This document shows, piece after piece, positions 38,026 to 46,696 of a DNA stretch of 54,024 nucleotides. The stretch is from a virus. The DNA lies in the IMG/VR virus record IMGVR_UViG_3300027741_000087, positions 1-54,024 of that record; one strand, 5' to 3'. The number at the start of each line of letters is the position of its first letter. The first letter of the stretch is position 1. The notes beneath the pieces are model-generated. The model saw only the letters and a list, made by a program, of their open reading frames with translations, did no database searches and was not told where the DNA came from. Position numbers and translations under genes: made by a program.

Positions 38026-38673
38026 TTAAATCAAGTCAGCTAGTAGTTTACTTACAAGACTGTCAAAGGACTCAGCTTGTATTGAATGCTTGTTAATAAA
38101 CTCATTAAGTTGTATTTTTGCTTGTTCAAGCTTAGGTGTGAGATATGTGTATATGTCTTTAACACTATCAGTTCTCATCTCAATAGATATACCACCTGCA
38201 TCTCTCCAAGCCTGTATGTATGGTGGGAAATCGTCAATTAAAATGTTCGGTGTACTGTTATCACCGACAGCGTAGATGGATTTTTTCTTTGGAAAAAACA
38301 TTTCATTTGGTTGGATATTTAAATGTTTTTTAAGCCAAATTATTTTGCCTGCTTCCGACGCTCTCCAGTCAATACTCGCAGGGTGGGAGCAGATATAAAA
38401 CCCTTCTTCAAACACATCATTATTGTTCTTTGTAAAATCTACAACAAGCTTTACTATATCGTTCGTTTTACTGAACGGTTCGAGATTAGCAAAAAACTCC
38501 TTTACTTCACCAAACCGTTTTTTAAATTCATTAACATCTACCCAGATTATTTTCGCTTCCCGCTTCTCTTCGGCTGTTAATACCTTATATTCCTTGTTGT
38601 ACAGCTTGTGGCTGATTGTGTTGAATAAATCAGCTAACAAACCATCCATATCTAGAAATATCTTACTCTTCAT
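38026..38673 (-). CDS. HAD-family 5'(3')-deoxyribonucleotidase-like protein
   Basis: The N-terminus MKSKIFLDMDGLLADLFNTI contains the catalytic D8-x-D10 of HAD phosphatases. A later ICSHPASIDW, a lysine (KKKSIYAVGDNSTPN) and DDFPPYIQAW match the 5'-nucleotidase C (NT5C) group. It would dephosphorylate deoxyribonucleotides and help balance pools alongside the reductase and deaminase. The length of 215 residues is normal. Its start overlaps the end of the upstream gene by 11 nt. Confidence 0.8.
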   Translation of the reverse strand: MKSKIFLDMDGLLADLFNTISHKLYNKEYKVLTAEEKREAKIIWVDVNEFKKRFGEVKEFFANLEPFSKTNDIVKLVVDFTKNNNDVFEEGFYICSHPASIDWRASEAGKIIWLKKHLNIQPNEMFFPKKKSIYAVGDNSTPNILIDDFPPYIQAWRDAGGISIEMRTDSVKDIYTYLTPKLEQAKIQLNEFINKHSIQAESFDSLVSKLLADLI

Positions 38674-38923
38674 GTTTTATAGGTTTTTCACAAAGTATGA
38701 CTGTAAATCTGTATAGAAAATATCCCTTAAAATGACGGTTTATAAAAAATAGCATCGATTGTACGACGAGCTTGTCTTCGATTTCAATAATTCTCGCTGT
38801 CTGTTCTTTTAAATGATCTTCAGCTTGTTTAGATGTAGCAAAATAACCGCTCCACTTAATGATATTATTGTTATATGTTGGCACTAAACCAGTAGGCTCT
38901 AGGTGAGTGTTAATAAGTGTCAT
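38663..38923 (-). CDS. Small hypothetical protein (86 residues)
   Basis: The protein starts MTLINTHLEPTGLVPTYNNN and ends in an aromatic segment (FFINRHFKGYFLYRFTVILC) and an acidic tail. It has a perfect late box 6 nt before the ATG and overlaps the nucleotidase gene by 11 nt. No family is recognised. The promoter geometry supports it as a real gene. Confidence 0.6.
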   Translation of the reverse strand: MTLINTHLEPTGLVPTYNNNIIKWSGYFATSKQAEDHLKEQTARIIEIEDKLVVQSMLFFINRHFKGYFLYRFTVILCEKPIKHEE

Positions 38924-38929
38924 GTATAT

Positions 38930-38937
38930 TATTTATA
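38930..38937 (-). promoter_or_regulatory. Late promoter box (TATAAATA), 6 nt before ATG
   Basis: A perfect TATAAATA on the minus strand ends 6 nt before the ATG at 38923. No ribosome binding site fits between. Upstream, TAGACAAA and TTTGTCTA (about 38988-39028) form a loose inverted repeat. Confidence 0.65.
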
Positions 38938-39043
38938 CTTTATTTGCAGCTTTTGAGTCTATGGCTTGTGTTGATATTATAGACAAACGAAGATTACCCT
39001 ATCGATACCCCATTTGTCTACTTCAGTTACTATTCGTTAAAAT

Positions 39044-39691
39044 TTAACTCCAAAAGAAATGCCGATATTTTATCAGTTGAGTTAAGATTTCTGTATCTTT
39101 ATCCTGAATAAGTTGCTCAAGACGATTAACCTCACCATATTTTTCCTCGTATGTTTTACCGTCGTCTACCATCTTTAGCATTTTTACCTTTCCTCTTTCA
39201 TCTGTTTCACACGGTACAAACATCTCATTAAGAGGACGGAGTGGTGGGTAGGCGTTATCCATGTCTTTTTCAAGCTGTGGACGTTCAATAGTAATATAGT
39301 CGTAAGCTGACTCTAGCCAACGAGCAAACTCTACAGCATGCTCTCCTGTTCCCTCCCAATCTGTATGCCCGTGAAGATATTCTCCTTCATAGAACCCTTT
39401 AATAAATTCAAAATTTACTGTCTCAATAAGAGAAGAAACATCAGACCATGTTTTAGGAATAATTTTACGATAACGTACGTTCTGTGGGCAGAAAATAGGT
39501 TTAATTTTTTCGTAGTAATAAACATCAGCCCAACGAGGAACAAAAGGAATTAACTGCCAGACCTTTCTTACACCAAACTTATCGTACAAAAAGTCATTAA
39601 ACTTACAGCGAAATGATTTTTTATAAGCCTCCATATCAGCAAAATCACAGCGAAGCTTGTGATTCCGTGCTTCAAATTTCTCAGGTATCAT
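39044..39691 (-). CDS. Hypothetical phage protein (215 residues)
   Basis: The protein MIPEKFEARNHKLRCDFADM is rich in aromatic residues and charged helices (KFGVRKVWQLIPFVPRWADV, FYEGEYLHGHTDWEGTGEHA). I recognise no enzymatic motif, although the H-x-H pair near residue 110 could bind a metal. It starts 1 nt after the stop of the 41-codon gene upstream and lies in the same minus-strand unit as the ATPase gene. Its function is unknown. Confidence 0.65.
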   Translation of the reverse strand: MIPEKFEARNHKLRCDFADMEAYKKSFRCKFNDFLYDKFGVRKVWQLIPFVPRWADVYYYEKIKPIFCPQNVRYRKIIPKTWSDVSSLIETVNFEFIKGFYEGEYLHGHTDWEGTGEHAVEFARWLESAYDYITIERPQLEKDMDNAYPPLRPLNEMFVPCETDERGKVKMLKMVDDGKTYEEKYGEVNRLEQLIQDKDTEILTQLIKYRHFFWS

Positions 39692-39692
39692 A

Positions 39693-39818
39693 CTAGTACT
39701 TCTTTACAAGCTTTCCCTTAACCTTAGCAAATCCTTCCACTTTACCAGTTGTCTTAGGAAAGTTTGCTTGGTATTGTTTAATGTTTTGTACGCGTGATTT
39801 GTCGCCCTTGCCAGCCAT
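39693..39818 (-). CDS. Tiny basic protein (41 residues)
   Basis: The protein MAGKGDKSRVQNIKQYQANF ends AKVKGKLVKKY. It is complete, highly lysine-rich, and fits tightly between the ATPase gene (18 nt) and the next gene (1 nt). Small basic MAGKGD-type proteins occur in phages, but I know no function. DNA or RNA binding is inferred from charge. Confidence 0.6.
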   Translation of the reverse strand: MAGKGDKSRVQNIKQYQANFPKTTGKVEGFAKVKGKLVKKY

Positions 39819-39836
39819 ATTGTTTTCTTGTTATAA

Positions 39837-40748
39837 TTAATGTATAGTGATAATAGCTTCTACCTTATTCACTTTCCACTTAGATTTAGATCCACGTAGT
39901 TTATTTTTCAACAATCTACCTTCGACAGTAAGCTCACGAAGAAGATAACTAGCGCGGGTAGCATCGATATTAAGTTTTGCGCAAACATCTGCTACTGTAA
40001 ACCGACCTTCCATGGAAAGGATCTGCTCACGAGCTGCGTCTTTCTTTTCAGCCTTTTTAGACTTCTTTTCTTCGTCATTATTTGAAGTATCGACAGACGT
40101 AAAGTCATAACCACCACCGGTAAAAGAGCAGGTGTAGTCGATGCCCGGGCCAAATCGGTTTTTACTAAAAGAAATTCGGCGATGGGTTGGCATTTCACCA
40201 ATCTCTACGTTCATATTAACGTCAACAGCGTAGGTGAGAAGGTTTGTCCCACGCATTACGCCTCCCTTTGTTAGGTGGCAGATGATGATAACAGCGCATT
40301 CTGTTGCTTTTGCATGCTGTACAAGAATTTCTATAGCTCTCTTCTCGTCAAGGTTGCCTTTATCGACGGCTTGGAAGGAATCAATAACAATCATCTCCAT
40401 ACCATTCATAATTTGAAGAATGTTCTTGAATTTACTCTCGTTACAGATACCAACATCCTCAATACCGAGTCGACGACATGCAAACGCGATCTGGTGGATA
40501 GATTCTTCAGCGCTTATATATCCAACTCGACGTCCATTCTTTACCATTCCGTTAAGAATCTGAAGAGCCATCGTAGACTTACCCACACCGGCCTTAGAGG
40601 ATAAGGTAATTGTGGAACCAGGGAGAACACCGCCTCCAAACATCTCATCGACTTCAGAGATAGAAGATTTGACCCTCCTGTTGTAAATATCGGGGATTGT
40701 AATATCTTTAACTGCTATGAATTCGGTGGTAGTAATATTAAGTTTCAT
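39837..40748 (-). CDS. RadA/RecA-like ATPase with C-terminal winged helix
   Basis: This 303-residue protein has a RadA/Sms-like core. SSISEVDEMFGGGVLPGSTI leads into a Walker A at about residues 51-59 (SKAGVGKST), then a Walker B (MIVIDSF, Asp123), and ICHLTKGGVMRGTN like sensor or L2 regions. It lacks the zinc finger and Lon-like domain of RadA. Residues ~230-300 carry a Lys/Glu linker and a winged-helix-like domain (FTVADVCAKLNIDATRASYL). It likely acts in phage recombination or repair as an annealing or helicase-type ATPase. No partner single-strand binding protein is in the window. Confidence 0.8.
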   Translation of the reverse strand: MKLNITTTEFIAVKDITIPDIYNRRVKSSISEVDEMFGGGVLPGSTITLSSKAGVGKSTMALQILNGMVKNGRRVGYISAEESIHQIAFACRRLGIEDVGICNESKFKNILQIMNGMEMIVIDSFQAVDKGNLDEKRAIEILVQHAKATECAVIIICHLTKGGVMRGTNLLTYAVDVNMNVEIGEMPTHRRISFSKNRFGPGIDYTCSFTGGGYDFTSVDTSNNDEEKKSKKAEKKDAAREQILSMEGRFTVADVCAKLNIDATRASYLLRELTVEGRLLKNKLRGSKSKWKVNKVEAIITIH

Positions 40749-40800
40749 TGGTGTTGTTATTATTTTTTTATAATAAAGGAACGAGAAAAGGAATACAAGC

Positions 40801-41103
40801 TTATTTCCCGTTTATTTCTAAAGCGCGTTTGAGGAAATCAAAACCAAGTTCAATAGTAATTCCGTGAATACCAAGTTCTTTTCGAACTTCGGCGACAGTT
40901 TTTCCTTTCTTTAGCAAAGTTAGTGCATCTCGACAAATATAGTGCTTAAGGAATTCTTCCTTTGAACCAGCTTTTTTTGCCTTTTCTTCAAGATATTCAC
41001 TGTTTGTCGGTCGTTCTTTACCTGTAACAATGCATACAAGAGTATTTGGATCTCTTGCGATGCTTTTTTTAAATCTTTTATTAATTTCGTCTGCGTTAAG
41101 CAT
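40801..41103 (-). CDS. Small protein with C-x-VTG motif (100 residues)
   Basis: The ATG at 41103 (MLNADEINKRFKKSIARDPN) is preferred over a longer frame that begins in the intergenic region. The motif LVCIVTGKERP, then EEFLKHYICRDALTLLKKGK and EVRKEL, parallels the protein at 42055-42639 (CTVTGIEKR, FMENYVSNEAKRLLKQ, EEVQRQL). The two are distant paralogues of a phage family without known function; a helix-turn-helix-like C-terminal region is possible. A terminator-like hairpin lies upstream of it. Confidence 0.65.
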   Translation of the reverse strand: MLNADEINKRFKKSIARDPNTLVCIVTGKERPTNSEYLEEKAKKAGSKEEFLKHYICRDALTLLKKGKTVAEVRKELGIHGITIELGFDFLKRALEINGK

Positions 41104-41184
41104 GTTTTTATAGTATAGAAAAAAATACGGAACTGCAAGTCTCAAACCGTTTGAGCTCTTTAAATATAAAAAGTTGAACAAAGA

Positions 41185-41221
41185 AAACCGGTAATTAAAT
41201 TATTGAAATAATTACCGGTTT
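41185..41221 (-). terminator. Terminator-like hairpin with 12-bp stem
   Basis: The arms AAACCGGTAATT and AATTACCGGTTT are perfect with a 13-nt AT-rich loop. On the minus strand it follows the 64-codon gene and is followed by a short T-rich run. Confidence 0.75.
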
Positions 41222-41243
41222 AGCTTTGGTGTTATTATCTGTA

Positions 41244-41438
41244 TTACGCAACAGTAATATTGTTTGTAATTAGTGCCTGGCGAAGATCCCTGGCATCGAT
41301 ACGCTTAACCGTACGGCGGTACTGGTTGGCGCGATTGAGAACGCGAGCCTTCTTGACGGTAAAGGAACCGTCGCGATTGCGGAGCATCTCAACAAAAAAC
41401 GTCTTAGGACGAAGATTCTTGTTATTGTAGTTGATCAT
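41244..41438 (-). CDS. Small basic protein (64 residues) with strong RBS
   Basis: The protein MINYNNKNLRPKTFFVEMLR is Arg/Lys-rich with a central KKARVLNRANQYRRTVKRI segment. A near-perfect Shine-Dalgarno (AAGGAGGTG) precedes the ATG, and a terminator follows, so it is a single well-translated unit. Codon use is more GC-rich than in neighbours. No family is recognised; nucleic acid binding is likely from charge. Confidence 0.68.
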   Translation of the reverse strand: MINYNNKNLRPKTFFVEMLRNRDGSFTVKKARVLNRANQYRRTVKRIDARDLRQALITNNITVA

Positions 41439-41446
41439 TGTTATTT

Positions 41447-41455
41447 CACCTCCTT
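41447..41455 (-). promoter_or_regulatory. Strong Shine-Dalgarno (AAGGAGGTG)
   Basis: AAGGAGGTG lies 8 nt before the ATG at 41438. It shows that the phage and host use canonical Shine-Dalgarno initiation for some genes, in contrast with the leaderless-type late genes. Confidence 0.85.
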
Positions 41456-41495
41456 TCGTTTGTATTTCAAAATAATGAATGCTTTAAAAAAGTAA

Positions 41496-41699
41496 TCAAG
41501 CATTAACTTTAAAATTTTCCGGAAGCTCAATCTCTTCAGGAGCAGGGAGGGTAAGAACGTCGGTCTTTGCTTTACGGCTTGTAGACTTACGACGGTACCC
41601 TACAAGATAGTGTTTACCGTCGTTCGTACTCTTAATAACAGGTACAAGGCGACCTTGTTTAATCAGTTTCTCGATGGTTTTTGGTGATATCTTGCTCAT
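41496..41699 (-). CDS. Small hypothetical protein (67 residues)
   Basis: The protein MSKISPKTIEKLIKQGRLVP has an N-terminal helical part like a short helix-turn-helix (SPKTIEKLIKQGRLVPVIKS), a strand pair (GKHYLVGYRRKS) and an acidic tail. It may be a small DNA-binding regulator of the MerR/excisionase type, but the match is weak. It follows the 83-codon gene by 17 nt. Confidence 0.6.
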   Translation of the reverse strand: MSKISPKTIEKLIKQGRLVPVIKSTNDGKHYLVGYRRKSTSRKAKTDVLTLPAPEEIELPENFKVNA

Positions 41700-41716
41700 A
41701 GATTTATTAAATGATA

Positions 41717-41968
41717 TTATAAGTCGCCGTTTTCGGCAATCTTTTTTTCTTCGTACGGTGCAACTTGCTTTCGATAAAATTCAAGCTTACAACTTTCGAG
41801 AGCACCAATGATATCGTTGAGTGTTTGATAACATTTTCCGTTATCATCCATATAGTCGTTACAAATCATCGTGAGGGTATAGTTGAGTTCCCCGGCTGTA
41901 TTAATTTCTGGAATGTTGCAGAACATATCCGTAAACTTTGATCTATCTTCTTGTTTAATATAAGGCAT
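41717..41968 (-). CDS. DUF6899-like phage protein (83 residues)
   Basis: The protein begins MPYIKQEDRSKFTDMFCNIP and continues with TAGELNYTLTMICNDYM, then DIIGALESCKLEFYRKQVAP and a final NGDL. This pattern (MPYIKQEDR...GELNY...ALE-x-x-KLEFYR) is widespread in tailed phages and is catalogued as a DUF (DUF6899, from memory). Function is unknown. It is the first gene of a short minus-strand unit with 41496-41699. Confidence 0.75.
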   Translation of the reverse strand: MPYIKQEDRSKFTDMFCNIPEINTAGELNYTLTMICNDYMDDNGKCYQTLNDIIGALESCKLEFYRKQVAPYEEKKIAENGDL

Positions 41969-42054
41969 TTTTCAAACGTAGAGTTATTTTTTTATAAAAT
42001 CAAGAAAAAAATAATATTTGCATTACTTTTAAGCATACATAATATAATAGATTG

Positions 42055-42639
42055 ATGAAACGCAAAGTTAAAAAAACAAGCTCCAAGCCTCAAGCTAGTG
42101 GTTCATCTAAGCGCAAGCCTAAGGAGATTGCTTCAAGAGGTGATAGTATTACTATTAAAAGCAGGCTACTATCATGTACTGTTACAGGTATTGAAAAGCG
42201 TGTATCCAAGGGCGGTATAGTAAAAGGTATAAAGAAGTTTGGCGATTTAGCGACCTTCATGGAGAACTATGTATCGAATGAGGCTAAGCGATTACTTAAA
42301 CAGCGAATCTCTCCTGAGGAAGTACAAAGACAACTGCGTCCAACGCATCTCAAACCGTTTGAAATCAATCACAAATCACTGCTCAGGCAAAAACTTCTTA
42401 AAAAACCACGTCATAAAAAACTGTCAGAAGAAGAAGCCACAGCGACGGTTAAGGCCTGGAAGCCGGCGGAGCGTAGATCGTATTCTACTACAGCGGAATT
42501 TGTTTCTGATAATACAAGGAACGGTTCCTGCATTGCACCAGCTCTGTACCTTGATTCCGGTCGCGTGTGTGATACGTGCCCGTATACAAAATGGTGTCAG
42601 TCAACAGCTAAGCAATTTTCTAAGCAGTATAAGGGTTAA
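42055..42639 (+). CDS. Basic protein with C-x-VTG motif and C-terminal cysteine cluster (194 residues)
   Basis: The protein starts MKRKVKKTSSKPQASGSSKR, a basic leader. The middle (SCTVTGIEKRVSKGGIVKGI, NYVSNEAKRLLKQ, EEVQRQL) resembles the protein at 40801-41103. The C-terminus holds GSCIAPALYLDSGRVCDTCP and WCQSTAK, so four or five cysteines that could bind zinc or an iron-sulfur cluster. A TAATATAAT-like promoter lies just upstream. It is convergent with, and overlaps by 4 nt, the next gene. Confidence 0.65.
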   Translation: MKRKVKKTSSKPQASGSSKRKPKEIASRGDSITIKSRLLSCTVTGIEKRVSKGGIVKGIKKFGDLATFMENYVSNEAKRLLKQRISPEEVQRQLRPTHLKPFEINHKSLLRQKLLKKPRHKKLSEEEATATVKAWKPAERRSYSTTAEFVSDNTRNGSCIAPALYLDSGRVCDTCPYTKWCQSTAKQFSKQYKG

Positions 42640-43799
42640 TATCCTTCGTAGGTCTTTGAATATTTTACACGACGTAGGTGGTCTTCCTGATCACAAAGAA
42701 GTGGTTTAGTTTCTATTTTTTCCCATCGCATTGAAAACACAATAATAATATCGCCAATTTCCATTAAAAATGCTAAGAGAAAGCAAACAAGAGCCGTTAT
42801 ATCAGCATTAATTAGAGCGGTAAACGAAACCTTGATAATATTATCAGTACCAAGAATCTTAACAGGGATAAATTTTGTATTGAGATTGGAGGCGATAGAT
42901 GAAATAAGACTGTTAGCTTCTATAACAGAGGAATCGAGTTCTTTAAAATTGTTAACAGTATTGATACTCTTTTTACATAAAATAATTTTATCACCGAGCA
43001 AACTATTTGATTTTTCTAATGCTTGTAGTTTTTGTTGCGTTTCTATATCTATAGCGTCGGCTTGTTTTTTAAATTCTGCTTTAGCACTTTGCATTTCTAT
43101 GTCGGATTGCGCTTGAAGTCTGCGTGCTTGGGACTGGAGTTCTTTCGTTCGAGGACCTTCACCTGCCTTTCCTTTAACACCTTGTCGCTCATCTATAACT
43201 TCCTGATTTGCATCTTCAATTTGTTTTTTAAGATCTATAGTTTTCGATAGCAAAGTCTTTTCAACAGCAGCTTTTTGTTCTTGTGATTGTTTGTTAATGT
43301 CTAGTGATTGCAGCTGTACAGCTTTTTTTGACTCTGCTTCAAAATATGACAAAGTTTCAGTTATTTGTATTTTGCTATTTTTGAGACTATCTTGTACGCC
43401 TGTCTCGGAGTATAAGCCTGCAAAGTCAAAAATAGTTGGTAGTAGGCTTAAAAATAAGCTCAACAGCGCTGCTTTAAGCGGATACTCTTTCCGACCGAAT
43501 AGTATTATTTTAACGCAATAAGGTAAGCCTACTACAGCAAAGCTTGCTAGAGTAACTAATAGCCAGTGCCATGTCAGGAGAATAGCGTTTAATGCGTGAA
43601 ATGCAAAACAATATGCAACAAAAATAATAAACCAATACACTATATCAATGCCACAGGCTGCAATCTTGCTATTGGTATTAAATCCGAAAATAGTATGGTA
43701 TTGTAGCTGTACCGTATCATCAGATATGGCATTTCGCTGGAATAATTTTGTAATAACCTTCACCCTATTATTTAATAGAGCACAAGAACGCGCGTACAT
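42636..43799 (-). CDS. Membrane protein with central coiled coil (387 residues)
   Basis: The N-terminal 130 residues hold about three membrane spans (DIVYWFIIFVAYCFAFHALN, WHWLLVTLASFAVVGLPYCV, AALLSLFLSLLPTIFDFAGL). Residues ~135-310 form a long Gln/Glu/Lys-rich coiled coil, predicted outside or in the cytoplasm. A last span (ITALVCFLLAFLMEIGDIII) precedes a charged C-terminal tail. This layout resembles DUF4407-like phage and bacterial membrane proteins but is not certain. A role at the envelope, such as exclusion or lysis control, is possible. A late box lies 86 nt upstream. Confidence 0.68.
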   Translation of the reverse strand: MYARSCALLNNRVKVITKLFQRNAISDDTVQLQYHTIFGFNTNSKIAACGIDIVYWFIIFVAYCFAFHALNAILLTWHWLLVTLASFAVVGLPYCVKIILFGRKEYPLKAALLSLFLSLLPTIFDFAGLYSETGVQDSLKNSKIQITETLSYFEAESKKAVQLQSLDINKQSQEQKAAVEKTLLSKTIDLKKQIEDANQEVIDERQGVKGKAGEGPRTKELQSQARRLQAQSDIEMQSAKAEFKKQADAIDIETQQKLQALEKSNSLLGDKIILCKKSINTVNNFKELDSSVIEANSLISSIASNLNTKFIPVKILGTDNIIKVSFTALINADITALVCFLLAFLMEIGDIIIVFSMRWEKIETKPLLCDQEDHLRRVKYSKTYEGY

Positions 43800-43885
43800 C
43801 TTCTCTTAACCCTGGTAGGGTTCTATCAACTATGTATGCTATAACCGCTAAAAGCAGCTTCATATTCGTATCATTGACACATTAA

Positions 43886-43893
43886 TATTTATA
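43886..43893 (-). promoter_or_regulatory. Late promoter box (TATAAATA)
   Basis: A perfect TATAAATA on the minus strand, 86 nt before the membrane coiled-coil gene. A small hairpin (AACCCT/AGGGTT) lies in the leader near 43808-43822. Confidence 0.5.
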
Positions 43894-43950
43894 GCTATAA
43901 AAATACAAAGTCTAGATATTAAATTATCCCTATTAATCTTAATTCACCAA

Positions 43951-43958
43951 CATAAATA
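43951..43958 (+). promoter_or_regulatory. Late promoter box (CATAAATA) for the right fibre locus
   Basis: CATAAATA ends 12 nt before the ATG at 43971. No ribosome binding site is visible in the gap. Confidence 0.6.
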
Positions 43959-43970
43959 ATCACATAAGCT

Positions 43971-46676
43971 ATGTCTGATAACGCACGCTTTCATAATAAG
44001 CTCCACAGAAGAAACCACCATACTAAAGCAACGGATGGTTTTCCTGATTCAGCTACTGATCCAATCGCTTCTTATACGGAGCCGTTTCAAGGTGATTTCG
44101 TTGTTAATGGTAATCTTAGTGCGTCAGGTAGTATTTTTAGCGTCTACTACACATTATCAAATATTAATATTGCTTCACCTATTCTGTCAGCGAATGTTGG
44201 CTTTAAGCCTACAAATTCTCTTATTGTAGTACTTTCAGGTATTAGTTACGCGATTCCGCTTACATACGTTGGTAGTTCAACATTTAATAATGGTGCATCA
44301 GGTGTGAGCTCGCTCTCGTCCTACGTAACGTACCTTGGACCTGTAAGTGTTGTTGGAGCGATTTCAGGTAGAGATGCCAATAATTGGAATAGTGTCTATT
44401 CTGTTGTTACCGCTAATAGTGCTTTTTGGAGTAACGCATACAGTCAGTTAACTGGCGGTATTACTACTAATTGGAATACTGCGTATACGCAAGGAACCGC
44501 ATACGCTAACACCTCATCAACGTTTATACCTTATGTATCAGCGAATACACTCTACGCACCGCTTTCCTCAAAAGCATATACGATAAATTTAAGCGGTAAT
44601 ATCGTACCGGTTTCAGGTAATAATGTAAGTCTCTCTGGTTATTATGCCGTAGTAGCAGGGGGTAGCTTTAACAGTATTGTTAGTAGTAGTTATTCAAATA
44701 TTAACGGCGGCTTTGTTAATTCTTTAACCGGGAATTATACAAGTATTGTCGGTGGTAGTGGTAACTGTGTTAATGGTAACTATTCTGTAGTCGCAGGCGG
44801 TGTTGGTAATTACGCCTCTTGTAGATATTCTAATATAGGTGGTGGTTATTATAACGTAGCTTTAGGCAATTATTCAAGTATTAACGGTGGTTTTTGTAAC
44901 AACGTTACCGGGGATTATTCAAATATAGTAGGTGGTTGTACTAATGCCGTATCAAATGACTATTCTTATGTAGTAGGTGGTAGTGGTAACGTCGTGCAGA
45001 GTAGAAAATCTGGAATTATTAACGGGTTTGATAATACATTGTCCGCGACTAACTCCCTTATTGCCGGCTGTAATAACACTGCTGTTAATTTAAATAACGT
45101 ATTTGTATTTGGCTCAAATATTACAGCAACAACAAGCGATTACACGTACGTAAATAATATTTCTGCTCAAAGCTTTATAAGATCATCTAGTGCGTATCTT
45201 GATTTTATTGATGTGAGCCCGGGCAATATCGGCACAACTCTTCCAAACACCCGTGGCCAGTTCTTTTCTAATGTTAACTCGTATTCGCAAGTTAATCATC
45301 AAAACATTAATAGCGGTACAGGTGCCACGACGGATTTTATTGCTACAAACGACGCCGGTAGTGATGTTTCTGGTTATATAGATGTCGGTATTAATAGTAG
45401 TACATATAATATGTCAGCATTTTCTGTGACAGGACCGAATGATGCGTATCTCTATACCGCCGGTGCCGGTAATTTAGTTGTTGGTACATCTGGTATCGGT
45501 AATATTGTGTTCTTTACAAGTAACACTTTATCAGCTAACGAGGTAGTAAGAATTACAAACAGTGGTAATGTTGGCATAGGTATTTCACGACCCGGTAGTA
45601 AGCTCACAGTTACTGGTGATATATCTGCAAGTGGTGCGCTCTACGGTAATAACGCTGTTTATATACGTAGCGTTAATCAAAGTATTGCACCAGTAAGAGG
45701 CAATAACACGGCATCCGGTGTTTATTCTTCTATAGGTGGCGGCTGTGGTAACAGTGTTGTCGGTAATTACTCCGGTATTTCAAGTGGTAATAGTAATGTA
45801 GCCACGGTAAGTGGTGTGTTTATTGGCGGTGGTGTGTTAAATACCGGGTCCGGTGTTTATAGTACAATTACTGGTGGTTGTCTTAATAACGCATCTTGTG
45901 CTTATAGTAATATTGTCGGTGGTGTATCTAACTGTACACAACAAATATATGCGTTTATCGGTGGTGGAAACACGAACACTGCGTCTAATTCCGGATCTGT
46001 AGTTACTGGTGGCTCGTACAACTCAGCATCAGGTGTATATAACGTAATAGGTGGCGGTACGAATAATAATAACTGTGGTGATTATTCAATAATAGTAGGT
46101 GGTAAAAATAATACTATATACCCGTCTGCATCGAGCTCTGTTATATTAGGATCTGATATATCTGCAAATTTACCAAATACCACATACGTATGTAATCTTG
46201 TTTCCTGCGGTGATGTTTGTGGTAGTATGCTATACGGTGACGGCTCAAATCTATCTAATATTGTACAAGTATGCCAATTACCGTATTACGTATATCACCA
46301 CATACCGAGTGCGATATACCCGGTTAGTGGTTCGAATTTAATGGCAAATAACGGTTGTTATTCGACGATCGCGGGTGGTGCGAATAATTCGCTATCTGGT
46401 AGCTTTTCATTTATCGCCGCCGGGTCAGGTAATAATACAAACTCCTTCAATAATACGTTTATTTTAGGATCTAACCTACAAGCTTCTCGTGCAAACTATA
46501 CATATGTTAACAATATTAGTTCCAAGGGTACAGTAGCTGGTAGTGTAGTTGCTGCACAAACTTTCTATATTAGTAATTCAATTGAAGCTACAGTTTCCGG
46601 CCCTGTAACGAAGAAATTCCCAGTATATGATCAAAACGGTAACTTACTGGGCTACATACCGATTTACGCATCGTAG
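43971..46676 (+). CDS. Tail fibre with YadA-like repeats (901 residues)
   Basis: The N-terminus MSDNARFHNKLHRRNHHTKA, then DGFPDSATDPIASYTEPFQG, is an attachment region I know from T4-like marine phage fibres. Three blocks of YadA-like repeats follow (about residues 225-400, 575-735 and 785-845). Between them lies an intramolecular beta region with PGNIGTTLPNTRG and SGNVGIGISRPGS. The protein ends FPVYDQNGNLLGYIPIY, a C-terminal motif shared with the 1569-residue fibre. Several repeats carry cysteines (GGGCGNSV, GGCLNNASC). It is the first gene of the right-hand fibre locus and is probably trimeric. Confidence 0.86.
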   Translation: MSDNARFHNKLHRRNHHTKATDGFPDSATDPIASYTEPFQGDFVVNGNLSASGSIFSVYYTLSNINIASPILSANVGFKPTNSLIVVLSGISYAIPLTYVGSSTFNNGASGVSSLSSYVTYLGPVSVVGAISGRDANNWNSVYSVVTANSAFWSNAYSQLTGGITTNWNTAYTQGTAYANTSSTFIPYVSANTLYAPLSSKAYTINLSGNIVPVSGNNVSLSGYYAVVAGGSFNSIVSSSYSNINGGFVNSLTGNYTSIVGGSGNCVNGNYSVVAGGVGNYASCRYSNIGGGYYNVALGNYSSINGGFCNNVTGDYSNIVGGCTNAVSNDYSYVVGGSGNVVQSRKSGIINGFDNTLSATNSLIAGCNNTAVNLNNVFVFGSNITATTSDYTYVNNISAQSFIRSSSAYLDFIDVSPGNIGTTLPNTRGQFFSNVNSYSQVNHQNINSGTGATTDFIATNDAGSDVSGYIDVGINSSTYNMSAFSVTGPNDAYLYTAGAGNLVVGTSGIGNIVFFTSNTLSANEVVRITNSGNVGIGISRPGSKLTVTGDISASGALYGNNAVYIRSVNQSIAPVRGNNTASGVYSSIGGGCGNSVVGNYSGISSGNSNVATVSGVFIGGGVLNTGSGVYSTITGGCLNNASCAYSNIVGGVSNCTQQIYAFIGGGNTNTASNSGSVVTGGSYNSASGVYNVIGGGTNNNNCGDYSIIVGGKNNTIYPSASSSVILGSDISANLPNTTYVCNLVSCGDVCGSMLYGDGSNLSNIVQVCQLPYYVYHHIPSAIYPVSGSNLMANNGCYSTIAGGANNSLSGSFSFIAAGSGNNTNSFNNTFILGSNLQASRANYTYVNNISSKGTVAGSVVAAQTFYISNSIEATVSGPVTKKFPVYDQNGNLLGYIPIYAS

Positions 46677-46682
46677 TGCTCT

Positions 46683-46690
46683 TATAAGTA
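46683..46690 (+). promoter_or_regulatory. Late-type promoter variant (TATAAGTA)
   Basis: TATAAGTA ends 6 nt before the ATG at 46697. The same variant with the same spacing occurs before the gene at 52531. Confidence 0.45.
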
Positions 46691-46696
46691 TATTAT